64,000 bases of DNA from an uncultured Caryophanales bacterium (lineage in GTDB: Bacteria > Bacillota_I > Bacilli_A > RFN20 > CAG-288): the NCBI GenBank assembly GCA_905211645.1, contig CAJMBK010000003.1, positions 75,405 to 139,404 of the forward strand. The letters are read 5' to 3'. Each line of letters opens with the position of its first letter. The first letter of the stretch is position 1. A model generated the notes under the pieces. It was not told where the DNA came from. It made no database searches and worked only from the letters and a program-made list of their open reading frames with translations. The position numbers and the translations under genes were made by a program. Shown one piece after another: positions 1 through 8,688 of the stretch.

Positions 1-2
1 TG

Positions 3-1202
3 GATATTATTGAAAGATTTCTTAAATATGTTTCATTTGATACTACTTCTAGGGAAGAATACCCTGATAGAGCAAGTAACCCAAATGAATATGAATTAGC
101 CAAAGAATTGATGGAAGAATTGAAAGAATTTAATCCAGATATCTTAGAGATCAATAAGTTTGGTACCGTTCACGCTTTATTCCACTCTGAAAATGATCCT
201 GATGACAAAAATGCAATTGCACTTTTAGCACATATGGATACTTCATGTGATGCTAAAGGTTCAAATATCAAACCTAGATTAGTTAAAAACTACGATGGTA
301 AAAAGATTGAGCTTAGTAAAGGCATCTTTCTTGATCCAGAAGTTTACCCATATCTTTCAAGAAGTGTTAACCACGATTTAATTGTTACTGATGGTACTAC
401 ATTACTTGGTGGCGATGATAAAGCAGGTATTGCTATTATCATGGATTTACTTAACTCATTGAAGAATCATAGAGGTAATCGCTCGATTGAAGTCTTCTTC
501 ACTACTGATGAAGAAATTGGTATCGATGCCGAACATATCGATGAAGATAAGATTATTTCTAAATTCGGTTACACCATGGATGGTGGTGATATAGGTTATA
601 TTGCAAAAGAAAACTTCAACGCTTACGACATGATTGTTTCCGTTAAAGGTAGATCAATCCATCCTGGGTCTGCTAAGGATTTGATGATTAATTCTGCTAA
701 TGTTGCTATAGATTTCCACAACTCCTTACCAAGATTTGCTCGTCCTGAATACACTGATGATAGAGAAGGTTTCTACCATCTCTTACATATAAATGGTAAT
801 GTTTCTGAAACAGTTTTAACTTATATCATCCGAGACTTTGATAAATCAGCTATTGAAGAAAAGATTAATATAGCAAAACATACCGCAAAACTAATTAATG
901 AAAAATATAGTGATGAAATTGTTAAAATTTCAATTAGCAACTCTTACAATAACATGGGAGATGCTTTAACTGAACACCCTGAAGCTATCAATTTAATCTG
1001 CTCAATCTATGATGAGTTAGGTATCAAATATGAATTTGAAGCAATCAGAGGTGGTACAACTGGTGCTCATCTCGCATTCATGAATCTTCCTTGTCCAAAC
1101 CTTGGTACTGGTACTTACAACATGCACGGAAACTACGAATATGTTGATGTCACGCAGATGAAAACAATGGTTCAAATCTTATTGAAGCTGTTCACAAAAT
1201 AA
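3..1202 (+). CDS. pepT: Peptidase T (tripeptide aminopeptidase), 5' end outside window
   Basis: Cytosolic M20B zinc peptidase that removes the N-terminal residue of tripeptides. The reading frame is open back to base 3, so the gene starts before the window; the ATG at 108 is internal. Visible family features are the metal-binding AHMDTS segment, GGDDKAG, the FTTDEEIG segment with the catalytic and metal-binding acids, and the C-terminal stretch RGGTTGAHLAFM...PNLGTG...MHG with the last metal histidine region. The visible length of about 400 codons fits a nearly complete PepT (about 410 aa), so only a few residues are missing. A bidirectional terminator follows directly, and the gene faces the 5'-nucleotidase gene. 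Together with pepC at 11 kb it indicates peptide scavenging. Confidence 0.95.
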   Translation, partial: DIIERFLKYVSFDTTSREEYPDRASNPNEYELAKELMEELKEFNPDILEINKFGTVHALFHSENDPDDKNAIALLAHMDTSCDAKGSNIKPRLVKNYDGKKIELSKGIFLDPEVYPYLSRSVNHDLIVTDGTTLLGGDDKAGIAIIMDLLNSLKNHRGNRSIEVFFTTDEEIGIDAEHIDEDKIISKFGYTMDGGDIGYIAKENFNAYDMIVSVKGRSIHPGSAKDLMINSANVAIDFHNSLPRFARPEYTDDREGFYHLLHINGNVSETVLTYIIRDFDKSAIEEKINIAKHTAKLINEKYSDEIVKISISNSYNNMGDALTEHPEAINLICSIYDELGIKYEFEAIRGGTTGAHLAFMNLPCPNLGTGTYNMHGNYEYVDVTQMKTMVQILLKLFTK

Positions 1203-1217
1203 TTAGTTAACAAAAAC

Positions 1218-1264
1218 AAACCCATAAGTATTTCTAGAAATTAACTAGTCAACTTATGGGTTTT
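1218..1264. terminator. Bidirectional intrinsic terminator between pepT and the nucleotidase gene
   Basis: A 12-bp perfect inverted repeat (AAACCCATAAGT / ACTTATGGGTTT) sits between the convergent stop codons, with T-rich sequence on both sides. The whole palindrome, including its loop (CTAGAAATTAACTAG), is related to the terminator at 24680-24728 in inverted orientation. Confidence 0.85.
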
Positions 1265-1287
1265 AATTTGAAAAAATTATTATCTAA

Positions 1288-2775
1288 TTATTCAAGATGG
1301 AACGATTCAGAAGTGATTCTGCCACCTAAAGTATCTGTGATGTAATCTGCCATCAAATCTCTTATGTAGTAACTTGTGCCATCAAGTTTAATATCTTGAC
1401 CTCCATTATTTGGATCGTAGATATTTGGATAATTTGGATTTGTAGTCAAATAATCAATTGTAATAACTAAGCAGCTATCACTACTAGGATCATTTTTGAA
1501 GTATCTACCAAAATTACTAGAATTCCTAACTTCTTGTAAAGCGTTATTAACAGGTGCTTCCGTTACAACAACTCTATTATCAAATGGAAATACTTGATAA
1601 ACGTCTCCATAGGTAATTTCACCTTCATATATAGATGATCTGATACCACCAGTATTATGAATTACAGCGATATTCTTATCTTTGTCCTCTGGATGAAGTT
1701 CTAAATATGTATCATACATTGCTTGTAATGCTAATAATCCTAAAGATGGACCATAGTCTGAACGACCCAGATACACTTCAGTAGTGCCGATAACTCTATC
1801 GATAAATGATCTATCAATACTTTCAATGTAATTATTTAAATCATTATTGATGTCAGTACTATAAATAATTCCATCATTTAGAAGATCGACATACCAAGAA
1901 GTTGTTGCTTGCTTATTGTATTCACCTCCTACATATTCAAATGTAATCTTTGAATAGCCATTTGAGTTGCAACCACCTTGAACAACAGGTGTGTTGAAAA
2001 TTACATTGTTATCAAAACTATGTGTATGACCTGCAAAAATACCATCGACATCAGGTAACGCAGCAATTTCTTGAGTGTATCTATCATTTGATCCATTATG
2101 AACTGAAACAATGATTGGATCACAGCCTTGATCTTTTAATTCATCAACTAAGTTAGAAATAATAGAAATATCTGTATCGAAATATGTTCCATCTAAACTT
2201 ACTTGAGAGATTGAATTTTCAAGTTGACCTATTGCACCGATGATTCCTATTTTTGCAACATCGTTTTCAACGATGGTGTAATCATCTAAGAAATCAACCT
2301 TGTTTCCATTTTTATCGAAGACATTACAACCTAAAGTAGGATAACTTGCATATTCAGTGATTTCTTTTAATGCATCCATACCCCAGTCAAACTCGTGATT
2401 GCCAACCGTTGATGAGACAATAGGAAAATAACTTAAGACATCTGCCATTGTTTTTCCTTTTGATTCATTACTTAAGGCAGTTCCTTGGTACATGTCTCCT
2501 GAACCGATGATAATTGAGTTTTCATCGTAATCACTATCATGAGTAATATTTGCTAAGAGCTGAACTGCACCATAATAACTATCTTCATAATCAATATGTC
2601 CGTGAATGTCGTTAATTGAAAATATTGTGAAATCCTTATTTTTATTTTCACTTCCACCAGTTGAAGAAGATGAATTATCAATACTAGAAGTAATTGATGA
2701 ATTATCTTGAATACAACCTGTCAAAGTTAAGGATGAAACTAATAAGGTTATAAAACTTAGACTGAATTTTTTCAT
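1288..2775 (-). CDS. Bifunctional metallophosphatase/5'-nucleotidase lipoprotein (UshA/YfkN type)
   Basis: Surface lipoprotein that should hydrolyse nucleotides and related phosphate esters outside the cell to salvage nucleosides and phosphate. The signal peptide ends in lipobox LTGC, placing the lipid-modified Cys at residue 21, followed by a Ser/Asn-rich linker. The metallophosphatase motifs are in order: INDIHGH (metal-binding Asp and His), GSGDMYQG, VGNHEFDWG, SVHNG and AGHTHSFDN. The C-terminal half carries the 5'-nucleotidase domain (NTGGIR, then YGDVYQVFPFDN). The 495-residue length fits the two-domain family. SD GGAGT lies before the ATG. The neighbouring lipoprotein at 2987 is a predicted RNase, so the pair could act on extracellular RNA and its nucleotides; this pairing is inference. 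Confidence 0.92.
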   Translation of the reverse strand: MKKFSLSFITLLVSSLTLTGCIQDNSSITSSIDNSSSSTGGSENKNKDFTIFSINDIHGHIDYEDSYYGAVQLLANITHDSDYDENSIIIGSGDMYQGTALSNESKGKTMADVLSYFPIVSSTVGNHEFDWGMDALKEITEYASYPTLGCNVFDKNGNKVDFLDDYTIVENDVAKIGIIGAIGQLENSISQVSLDGTYFDTDISIISNLVDELKDQGCDPIIVSVHNGSNDRYTQEIAALPDVDGIFAGHTHSFDNNVIFNTPVVQGGCNSNGYSKITFEYVGGEYNKQATTSWYVDLLNDGIIYSTDINNDLNNYIESIDRSFIDRVIGTTEVYLGRSDYGPSLGLLALQAMYDTYLELHPEDKDKNIAVIHNTGGIRSSIYEGEITYGDVYQVFPFDNRVVVTEAPVNNALQEVRNSSNFGRYFKNDPSSDSCLVITIDYLTTNPNYPNIYDPNNGGQDIKLDGTSYYIRDLMADYITDTLGGRITSESFHLE

Positions 2776-2986
2776 TTTTCAAACTCCTTAAGACATTATA
2801 AAAAATAGAAATTTCAAATGAGAACATATCAACAAAAAGCAGCGAATTTATCGCCGTTTTTAGAAATATATTAAATTTTGTGATTGTTAATAATCAAATT
2901 TTAACATTAACATTTGATGGATATCATTTATTTTTATGTAATAATAAATAGAATTACTTAGAGGAACATGTCAAAGGAGACAATTA

Positions 2987-3733
2987 ATGAAGTTTAAAAA
3001 ATTAGCATTCTTATCTCTTGGACTACTTTTTACTTTAACATCTTGTGATTTGGATTTTATCAATTCTAACTCATCAAATTCTTCAGTTACTACTGATAAT
3101 TCATCCACATCAGTCAATCCAGATAGTTCAACATCAACTACTCCAGTTGTTGATCCAAATGGTACAAAACTCTTAGTCAAAGAACAAAACGATGCTTATA
3201 AAATTCCCGGCTCAGACAGAATTATTTATGAAAACGAAGACTATGTTGCTAAAGAAGATGTTGCAGCTTATTTAATTGCTTTTAAACATTTACCTGACAA
3301 CTATTACTACGATGATGATAAAAGAGTTTGTATTAGAGAATACCCTGAAACATGCATGTTGTTCGGTTCCTACTCATTTGGAAATAGAGAAGGATTACTT
3401 CCTAGAGGCTACAACTACATCGAACTTGATTTATATTTCAACGATTCATCATATTCCGAAACTCATAGTAGAGGCGCACTTAGATTAGTTGCAACTTTGG
3501 ATAACACCGACCCTGCCGACGATGCAGTTTATTACACTAGCACCCATTATTCATCCTATAGCGAATATTTAAACTACTACGAAGGTTGGTCAGAAACTTG
3601 GAATAAAGCAACTAATCATCCAGACCAAGTGGTTGCCGAATATATTGAAGTCGATGGTCAAGTTTTATTTGTTGAACCAGTCAATTCAGCAAATTTAACT
3701 TTAGCATTACCTGTTTTTAAATACGAGTATTAA
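2987..3733 (+). CDS. Lipoprotein with a barnase-like (N1/T1 microbial) ribonuclease domain
   Basis: Predicted membrane-anchored, extracellular guanyl-preferring ribonuclease. The signal peptide ends in lipobox LTSC (Cys20) and a Ser/Thr/Asn linker runs to about residue 58. Residues 92-195 follow the barnase sequence order: VAAYLIAFKHLPDNY (barnase VADYLQTYHKLPDNY), FGNREGLLP (FSNREGKLP), YIELDLYF (WREADINY), a Arg-x3-Arg segment and a THYSSYSEY segment (TDHYQTF). By this alignment barnase Glu73, Arg83, Arg87 and His102 correspond to Glu146, Arg162, Arg166 and His187. The Lys27 position appears to be Asp or shifted, so activity is not certain. No barstar-like gene is seen nearby. SD AAAGGAG lies 7 bases before the ATG. 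The gene is divergent from the nucleotidase lipoprotein. Confidence 0.8.
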   Translation: MKFKKLAFLSLGLLFTLTSCDLDFINSNSSNSSVTTDNSSTSVNPDSSTSTTPVVDPNGTKLLVKEQNDAYKIPGSDRIIYENEDYVAKEDVAAYLIAFKHLPDNYYYDDDKRVCIREYPETCMLFGSYSFGNREGLLPRGYNYIELDLYFNDSSYSETHSRGALRLVATLDNTDPADDAVYYTSTHYSSYSEYLNYYEGWSETWNKATNHPDQVVAEYIEVDGQVLFVEPVNSANLTLALPVFKYEY

Positions 3734-3764
3734 TTACCTAAATTATAAGACCTCCTATTAACAG

Positions 3765-3812
3765 AAAAAGAGATGTCTCTTCAGTTTTTAGCTGATAGAA
3801 ACATCTCTTTTT
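3765..3812. terminator. Bidirectional terminator
   Basis: Inverted repeat AAAAAGAGATGT / ACATCTCTTTTT between the converging RNase lipoprotein and cation ATPase genes. The flanking A and T runs make it work on both strands. Confidence 0.85.
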
Positions 3813-3837
3813 CATTCTTAATAAATTAATTTATTAA

Positions 3838-6747
3838 TTAAATAACTTTAGATTTCTTCATGAATGGTACTAAGATTTCATGGATAATCAAAGGAGTTGC
3901 ACATAAGACAATTAAGTACATCCATTCAAACCATTGAATTCTAGTAACTTGGAATAAAGCTGCAATTGCAGGAATTTCTGTAACGATGATTTGGAAGAAT
4001 AAACCAAGACCGAAGGAAACCCAGAGCATGTAATTCTTGTTCTTAAAGATGTTGATGATGGATTTTCTGATGTTGGTCATACCAAACATGTGGAACAATT
4101 CACTGACACCTAAAACGGTGAATGCATAAGTTTGAGATTTATCTAAGACTGCTTGATAAGCGAATGCGTTAGCAGCATTTGCTGTTCTCCAAGCTTTGTC
4201 ATAGATGAATGTACCGAAATCAACACCAGTTAAGTCAACAGTTTGACCGTAAACCCAACCTTGTTGATACATTCCAGCACCTTGTAAACCTTCGATTGAA
4301 GTGATGAATGATGAAGGTAAGTAAGTCTCATGAATTGTCACTTTACCAAGTGATTCCCAAACAGGAATGAAGAATGCGATTGTTGTAATTACAAAGATAA
4401 CAGCACCGTAGAAGAAAACGAATGAGAATCCGTGATGGGCAAAGATTCCATCCTTAGGATTCTTAGGTTTATCCTTCATGATATCTTTATCTTTGTCATC
4501 TCTACCTAATGCGACAGCAGGTAAAGAGTCTGTAATTAAGTTAACGAATAAAATGTGGATTGCAAGAAGTGGTGTTGGGAAACCGCATAAAGCAGCAACG
4601 AACATGATTAATACTTCTGCAAAGTTTGATGACAATAAGAAGAAAATAGATTTCTTGATGTTAACGAAGATTCCTCTACCTTCCTCAACTGCTTTTTCGA
4701 TAGAAGCGAAGTTATCATCGGTTAAAACCATATCTGCAGCACCTTTTGCAACGTCGGTACCAGTGATACCCATTGCAATACCGATGTCAGCAGCCTTTAA
4801 GCTAGGTGCGTCGTTAACACCGTCACCAGTCATGGAGACGATTTCACCGTTATCCTTTAAAGCTTTGACAATGCTAACTTTGTTTTCAGGTGAAACACGA
4901 GCAAAGATATTGGTTGTTTTAACTTTTTCTTTAAGTTGATCGAATGTTAAATCGTTCAATTCGGAACCGGAAACACATTGGTCGATATTTTCAGCAATAC
5001 CTAATTCTTTTCCGATTGCAAATGCGGTGTCTTTATGGTCACCGGTAATCATGATTGTTCTAATACCAGCAGTCTTGAAGACAGAGACAGCGTCTTTGGC
5101 TTCTGGACGTGGTGGGTCAATCATACCGTACATACCAAAGTAGATTAAATTGTCTTCACTAATTTCATCTGCTTCGTGATATGCAAAGGCTAAAACACGG
5201 TAAGCGTTACTAGCCATTTCAGAAGAAGCATTTTCGATGTTTCTCTTATCTTCTTCTGTGATAGGTCTAACTGCACCGTCGATATAAATTCTATCGGCGT
5301 GAAGAAGAATGCTATCCATAGCACCTTTAGTGAAGATAACCTTCTTACCATCGATAACATTCATGGTTGACATCATCTTTCTGACTGAGTCGAAAGGCAT
5401 TTCGTCAACACGTTTATGAGTTGTTTCTTCTAATTCTTCTTTATTGTAACCGTACAATTTAGCATAGTCTAATAATGCTAATTCAGTAGGGTCACCATAT
5501 CTATCGCCATTGATTGATGCGTTGGAACAAAGCATCATACCTTTGAGCATCAAATCGATATCTTCCTTCTTTGCATCTTCAGCAGAGACAATCTTATTGT
5601 TGAAATAGACTTGTTTAACAGTCATTCTGTTTTGAGTTAAAGTACCGGTTTTATCAGAACAAACAGTTGTGACTGAACCTAATGTTTCAACACTAGGAAG
5701 TTTTCTGACGATGGTGTTAACCTTAGTCATTCTGCTAACACCTAAAGCAAGAACGATAGCAACAACAGCAGGCAAGCCTTCAGGAACGGCAGCAACTGCA
5801 ACTGCGATAGCTTCTTTAATTAATTCTAAACTTACTCTGAAATCGATCTCGCCAAGATGCCACATGAATGAAACAAAGAGCATGAGAGCACAGATACCAA
5901 CACAGAGAAGACCTAAGATCTTACTGAGTTTAGCAAGTTTCTTTTGAAGAGGAGTTTGTTCATCTCCACCATCATTTAACATGTTAGCAATCTTACCGAT
6001 TTCGGTATTCATACCGGTATTGACAACAATACCTGAACCTCTACCGTAAGAGATAGGGCAGGACATGTGACCGATATTTGCTTGGTCAGCAGTAACTGTA
6101 TCTACTGCAAGAGTTTCAACATCCTTATTAACAGGAACTGATTCACCTGTTAAACTTGATTCATCACTCTTTAAGTTGATTGCTTCGACGAATCTTAAGT
6201 CTGCAGGGATGATTCTACCTTCTTCCAAGATAACTAAATCACCTAAGACAATTTCTTCTGCTCTAACTTCAACAAGTTTACCATCACGTTTGACGGTGCA
6301 AACAGGTGAAGAAAGTTTCTTCAAAGCTTCCATTGCCTTTTCAGCGTTTGCTTCTTGAATTGTACCGATGATGGAGTTGATAATAACAACACCTAAGATG
6401 ATACCAACTTCTGCCCATTCACTGACTTCGTTGTTAATTGCAGCAAAGACAACTGAAATAACAGCACAGATGAGAAGTAAGATAACCATTGGATCGGTGA
6501 AGTTTGATAAGAAAATCATCAAGATGGATTTCTTCTTACCTTCCTTCAATTTGTTCAAGCCGTATTTTGCAAGTCTGCTTTCTGCTTCATCAGTACTCAA
6601 ACCATTGATAGAATCGGTTTTTAAATACTCACAAACTTCTTCAACAGAATTGGAATATGGCTTAAAAGACTCAAGCGATGTTCCTGAGACATCTTGAATG
6701 ACTTGAGTTGTTTGAATTTGTACATTATTTTTATCAGATTTAGCCAT
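3838..6747 (-). CDS. P2A-type cation-transporting ATPase, probably a Mn2+/Ca2+ exporter
   Basis: Membrane ATP-driven cation pump of the SERCA/PMR1-like group. It shows LTGES (actuator), VPEGLP in TM4, SDKTGTLTQNRM (phosphorylated Asp), KGAMD (nucleotide-binding domain), MITGDH, MTGDGVNDAPSLK, and NLITDSLPA in TM6. An N-terminal cation-ATPase domain precedes TM1. The extracytosolic loop between the last helices is unusually long. I place the start at the internal ATG (6747, MAKSDKNN) because the GGAGG ribosome binding site lies inside the first codons of the longer frame (start 6759). The upstream yybP-ykoY riboswitch is known to sense Mn2+ and to control Mn exporters such as lactococcal YoaB and pneumococcal MgtA. 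That suggests detoxifying Mn2+ export here, with Ca2+ transport as the alternative. Confidence 0.93.
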   Translation of the reverse strand: MAKSDKNNVQIQTTQVIQDVSGTSLESFKPYSNSVEEVCEYLKTDSINGLSTDEAESRLAKYGLNKLKEGKKKSILMIFLSNFTDPMVILLLICAVISVVFAAINNEVSEWAEVGIILGVVIINSIIGTIQEANAEKAMEALKKLSSPVCTVKRDGKLVEVRAEEIVLGDLVILEEGRIIPADLRFVEAINLKSDESSLTGESVPVNKDVETLAVDTVTADQANIGHMSCPISYGRGSGIVVNTGMNTEIGKIANMLNDGGDEQTPLQKKLAKLSKILGLLCVGICALMLFVSFMWHLGEIDFRVSLELIKEAIAVAVAAVPEGLPAVVAIVLALGVSRMTKVNTIVRKLPSVETLGSVTTVCSDKTGTLTQNRMTVKQVYFNNKIVSAEDAKKEDIDLMLKGMMLCSNASINGDRYGDPTELALLDYAKLYGYNKEELEETTHKRVDEMPFDSVRKMMSTMNVIDGKKVIFTKGAMDSILLHADRIYIDGAVRPITEEDKRNIENASSEMASNAYRVLAFAYHEADEISEDNLIYFGMYGMIDPPRPEAKDAVSVFKTAGIRTIMITGDHKDTAFAIGKELGIAENIDQCVSGSELNDLTFDQLKEKVKTTNIFARVSPENKVSIVKALKDNGEIVSMTGDGVNDAPSLKAADIGIAMGITGTDVAKGAADMVLTDDNFASIEKAVEEGRGIFVNIKKSIFFLLSSNFAEVLIMFVAALCGFPTPLLAIHILFVNLITDSLPAVALGRDDKDKDIMKDKPKNPKDGIFAHHGFSFVFFYGAVIFVITTIAFFIPVWESLGKVTIHETYLPSSFITSIEGLQGAGMYQQGWVYGQTVDLTGVDFGTFIYDKAWRTANAANAFAYQAVLDKSQTYAFTVLGVSELFHMFGMTNIRKSIINIFKNKNYMLWVSFGLGLFFQIIVTEIPAIAALFQVTRIQWFEWMYLIVLCATPLIIHEILVPFMKKSKVI

Positions 6748-6776
6748 TTCTACCTCCATTAATAAAAATAATATTT

Positions 6777-6882
6777 TATTGAGGTCTGGTTAAATAAATA
6801 TGTTTTCATATTTACCTTATAACCGGGTTTTGCAACCGATATGTCGATTATAAGCTTGGGAAACTACTCCCCTCAACGTTAT
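6777..6882 (-). promoter_or_regulatory. yybP-ykoY (Mn2+-sensing) riboswitch
   Basis: Read on the minus strand, the leader begins TTGAGGGGAGTAGTTTCCC and ends CCAGACCTCAA. TTGAGG (plus-strand 6871-6876) pairs with CCTCAA (6779-6784) to form the closing P1 stem. The GGGGAGTAG box just inside P1 and the conserved GACCTC 3' end are hallmarks of this RNA class. Between them are two arms that can be folded (around CCGGTTATAAGG and a TATGAAAACATA hairpin). Only about 20-25 nt separate the element from the GGAGG of the ATPase and no T-run terminator is seen, so control is probably at translation. Mn2+ binding would be expected to raise pump expression. Confidence 0.88.
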
Positions 6883-6984
6883 TTATTTTATAAAAAATCT
6901 ATGATTTTATCTATATTAATATAAGTGAGTTCTATTATATTATTAGCTAAAATTTATTTATTTAACTTAATAAATTAACGATTA

Positions 6985-7158
6985 CTAATCAAGATTATCT
7001 AGGGCTAAAGAATAAAATTTACGAAGCCTATTTTTGATATCTTCGTTCTCAAGAACCTTTATTTCTTTACCAAAGGATATGAAATAGTTCATAAAGTTGG
7101 AAAGTGTGCAGGAAACTTCATAAATATCATCGTTAAGAAGAACAAACAAAAAGATGCA
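6985..7158 (-). pseudogene. Remnant: C-terminal fragment of a WYL-domain regulator
   Basis: On the minus strand an open stretch of about 55 codons ends at TAG (6985-6987). It reads ...LLNDDIYEVSC, then SNFMNYFISFGKEIKV, then LENEDIKNRLRKFYSLALDN, which resembles the end of WYL/YafY-family transcription regulators. A stop lies just upstream in frame, and no HTH or WYL core precedes it. The 5' part has therefore been lost, apparently where the duplicated small genes at 7193-7766 now lie. No start codon or RBS supports expression. Confidence 0.6.
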
Positions 7159-7192
7159 AAATTATATAATTTAGAAAGACAAGGTAGAAAAT

Positions 7193-7462
7193 ATGTTGAA
7201 AAAATTAAGTGATAACATTATTAATCTATTAAAGTATTTCAATTATTCTTCTGTAGATGCTGAATCATTTAATGACTTTATAGAAACTAAAGTCCCATGC
7301 AGAATTGTTAGTCTTGTTGAAGATAAAGAGACATGACATAAGATTATTGATGAAGATTTATTGAATAATCTTGAAGCTGCAATTGATGAACTTAGTGATT
7401 TATTAGTTGAAGAAATTGATTTAGAAGATATTAATAGAAGATTACAAACGAATGCTAAATAA
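7193..7462 (+). pseudogene. Tandem copy of the 89-aa gene, interrupted by an in-frame TGA
   Basis: The frame from ATG 7193 to TAA 7460-7462 has exactly the same 89-codon length as the intact gene 35 bases downstream and aligns without gaps. Shared parts include NIINLLKYF near the start, NLEAAIDEL in the middle, and DINRRL near the end. Codon 48 is TGA (7334-7336), where the downstream copy has Asp. With a standard code this gives a 47-residue truncated product; TGA is used as a normal stop elsewhere in the window. The TATATAAT-like sequence upstream at about 7164 could be a -10 element, and only a weak AAGGT stands in place of an SD. Confidence 0.75.
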
Positions 7463-7496
7463 TTTAAAATATATTTTTTAATAGGAGGTAAAACAT

Positions 7497-7766
7497 ATGT
7501 TAAAGAAAGTAAGTGAAAATATCATTAATTTATTGAAATATTTCGGATATACTGAAGTGAATCCAGATACCTTATACGAATTTATCAACTCTGTTGTTAC
7601 TTGTGAAATAGCATCTTTAGTAACTATCGATGAAGTAGACCACAAGCCAATCGACAGACAACTATTAGATAATTTAGAAGCTGTTATTGATGAATTGAAC
7701 GACTATTTAATCGAACAAATTGATATAGATGATATCAATAGAAGACTTAAAGAAGGTACTAAATAA
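7497..7766 (+). CDS. Small acidic helical protein, unknown function (89 aa)
   Basis: I do not recognise the family. The product is short, acidic and predicted largely helical, with a basic-amphipathic N-terminus (MLKKVSENIINLLKYFGY) and a Leu/Ile/Asp-rich C-terminal half. It has no signal peptide or membrane segment. A strong AGGAGG lies 8 bases before the ATG. It is the intact member of a tandem pair: the upstream copy carries a premature stop. A terminator follows at 7796. Both copies lie beside a WYL-regulator remnant, which suggests local rearrangement. Confidence 0.75.
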   Translation: MLKKVSENIINLLKYFGYTEVNPDTLYEFINSVVTCEIASLVTIDEVDHKPIDRQLLDNLEAVIDELNDYLIEQIDIDDINRRLKEGTK

Positions 7767-7795
7767 TTTTTTTAAAGAATAAATCTAATACTATG

Positions 7796-7832
7796 CACTC
7801 CTAATTGGAATTTTCAAATTAGGAGTGTTTTT
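7796..7832 (+). terminator. Intrinsic terminator after the 89-aa gene
   Basis: CACTCCTAATT pairs with AATTAGGAGTG around a short loop and is followed by five T residues on the plus strand. Confidence 0.88.
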
Positions 7833-7854
7833 ATGTTTGCAAACAATACTTTCG

Positions 7855-7885
7855 TTTAAAAAATCTGCAGATGTTACTCTGCAGA
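7855..7885 (-). terminator. Intrinsic terminator of the PP2C operon
   Basis: On the minus strand TCTGCAG, an 8-nt loop, then CTGCAGA and a run of six T residues, beginning about 14 bases after the PP2C stop codon. Confidence 0.82.
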
Positions 7886-7898
7886 AGTAATTCAAATT

Positions 7899-8687
7899 CT
7901 ATTTGTTTAAATCTAATATGACGAAAGAATAATTATCTGGGCTTCCTTCTTTTTCAACTGCGTTAACAATTCTATCTTTAATTTCAGATAGAGATTTTGG
8001 ATGGCGATGAGTAAATAATCTAAATAATTCTTTATCAGAAATATTATCAGTAACACCATCTGTACAGCAAAAAATATAATCAATCTTTTTCTGTGACATC
8101 TTCATATTGAAGGAGAAAACATGACTTTCCTGCACTTTAAAATGTGAATTTCCAAGTGCATTAAAGATAATATTCTTATTTACTGGGACTTTATCTTTAT
8201 CTGCTTTCGAGATTAATCCCATCTTGATAAGATAGTTAACCATTGAATCATCATATGAAATCTGCTCGATATATTTTTGCCCAACATAATAAACTCTACT
8301 ATCACCAACATTAAAGATAGTAACTACATCTTTGTCATCTTTATTGAACATGAAACCTGCAATAGTAGTTCCAGAGAATCTGCTTTCTTTCAAATTTGAA
8401 AGATTTTGAATGATATAGTTTGAGCACTTATTCAATAACTCACTGATACTATTTTTATCATGAACTAAAAACTCTTTAAAATTTTCAGCGACAAACTCAG
8501 CACCAAATTTCGAAGCTAATTCCCCGAAATTCTCGCCGCCAATTCCATCTAGAACAACACAAAGGTTAGCTTTATTCTTAGAAACTTCGTTGTCCCCTAA
8601 ATAAGTTTCATTGTCGATTACAAAGCAATCTTCATTGTTAGGCTTAACTTTTCCTTTGTTGGAATAGCCTAAAACTCTCTCTTTCAT
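7899..8687 (-). CDS. PP2C-family protein serine/threonine phosphatase
   Basis: Cytosolic metal-dependent phosphatase of the PrpC/Stp type. The motifs that place the metal-binding Asp residues are present in order: NNEDCF (residues 17-22), DGIGGENFGE (47-56), SGTTIAGF, NVGDSRVY, CCTDGVTD, and SPDNYSFV near the C-terminus. The 262 residues cover only the catalytic domain, with no transmembrane segment. The usual PASTA kinase partner (PknB) is not in this window. The gene instead follows a PfkB kinase and a DeoR regulator, with one base between stop and start, which is an uncommon partnership. SD GGAT lies within the end of the kinase gene. Confidence 0.9.
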   Translation of the reverse strand: MKERVLGYSNKGKVKPNNEDCFVIDNETYLGDNEVSKNKANLCVVLDGIGGENFGELASKFGAEFVAENFKEFLVHDKNSISELLNKCSNYIIQNLSNLKESRFSGTTIAGFMFNKDDKDVVTIFNVGDSRVYYVGQKYIEQISYDDSMVNYLIKMGLISKADKDKVPVNKNIIFNALGNSHFKVQESHVFSFNMKMSQKKIDYIFCCTDGVTDNISDKELFRLFTHRHPKSLSEIKDRIVNAVEKEGSPDNYSFVILDLNK

Positions 8688-8688
8688 A

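Noticed and set aside
2971..3180. Minus-strand ORF over the start of the RNase lipoprotein gene, first thought to be a barstar-like inhibitor.
   Set aside because: It is a shadow of the Ser/Asn linker codons; no barstar motif and no RBS are present.
4478..6697. Several plus-strand ORFs opposite the cation ATPase gene.
   Set aside because: They are antisense shadows with no homology or RBS.
7334..7336. In-frame TGA taken as a sign of recoding to Trp.
   Set aside because: TGA ends several good genes in this window, and Trp codons are TGG in conserved positions such as GRWGNFF of Lgt.
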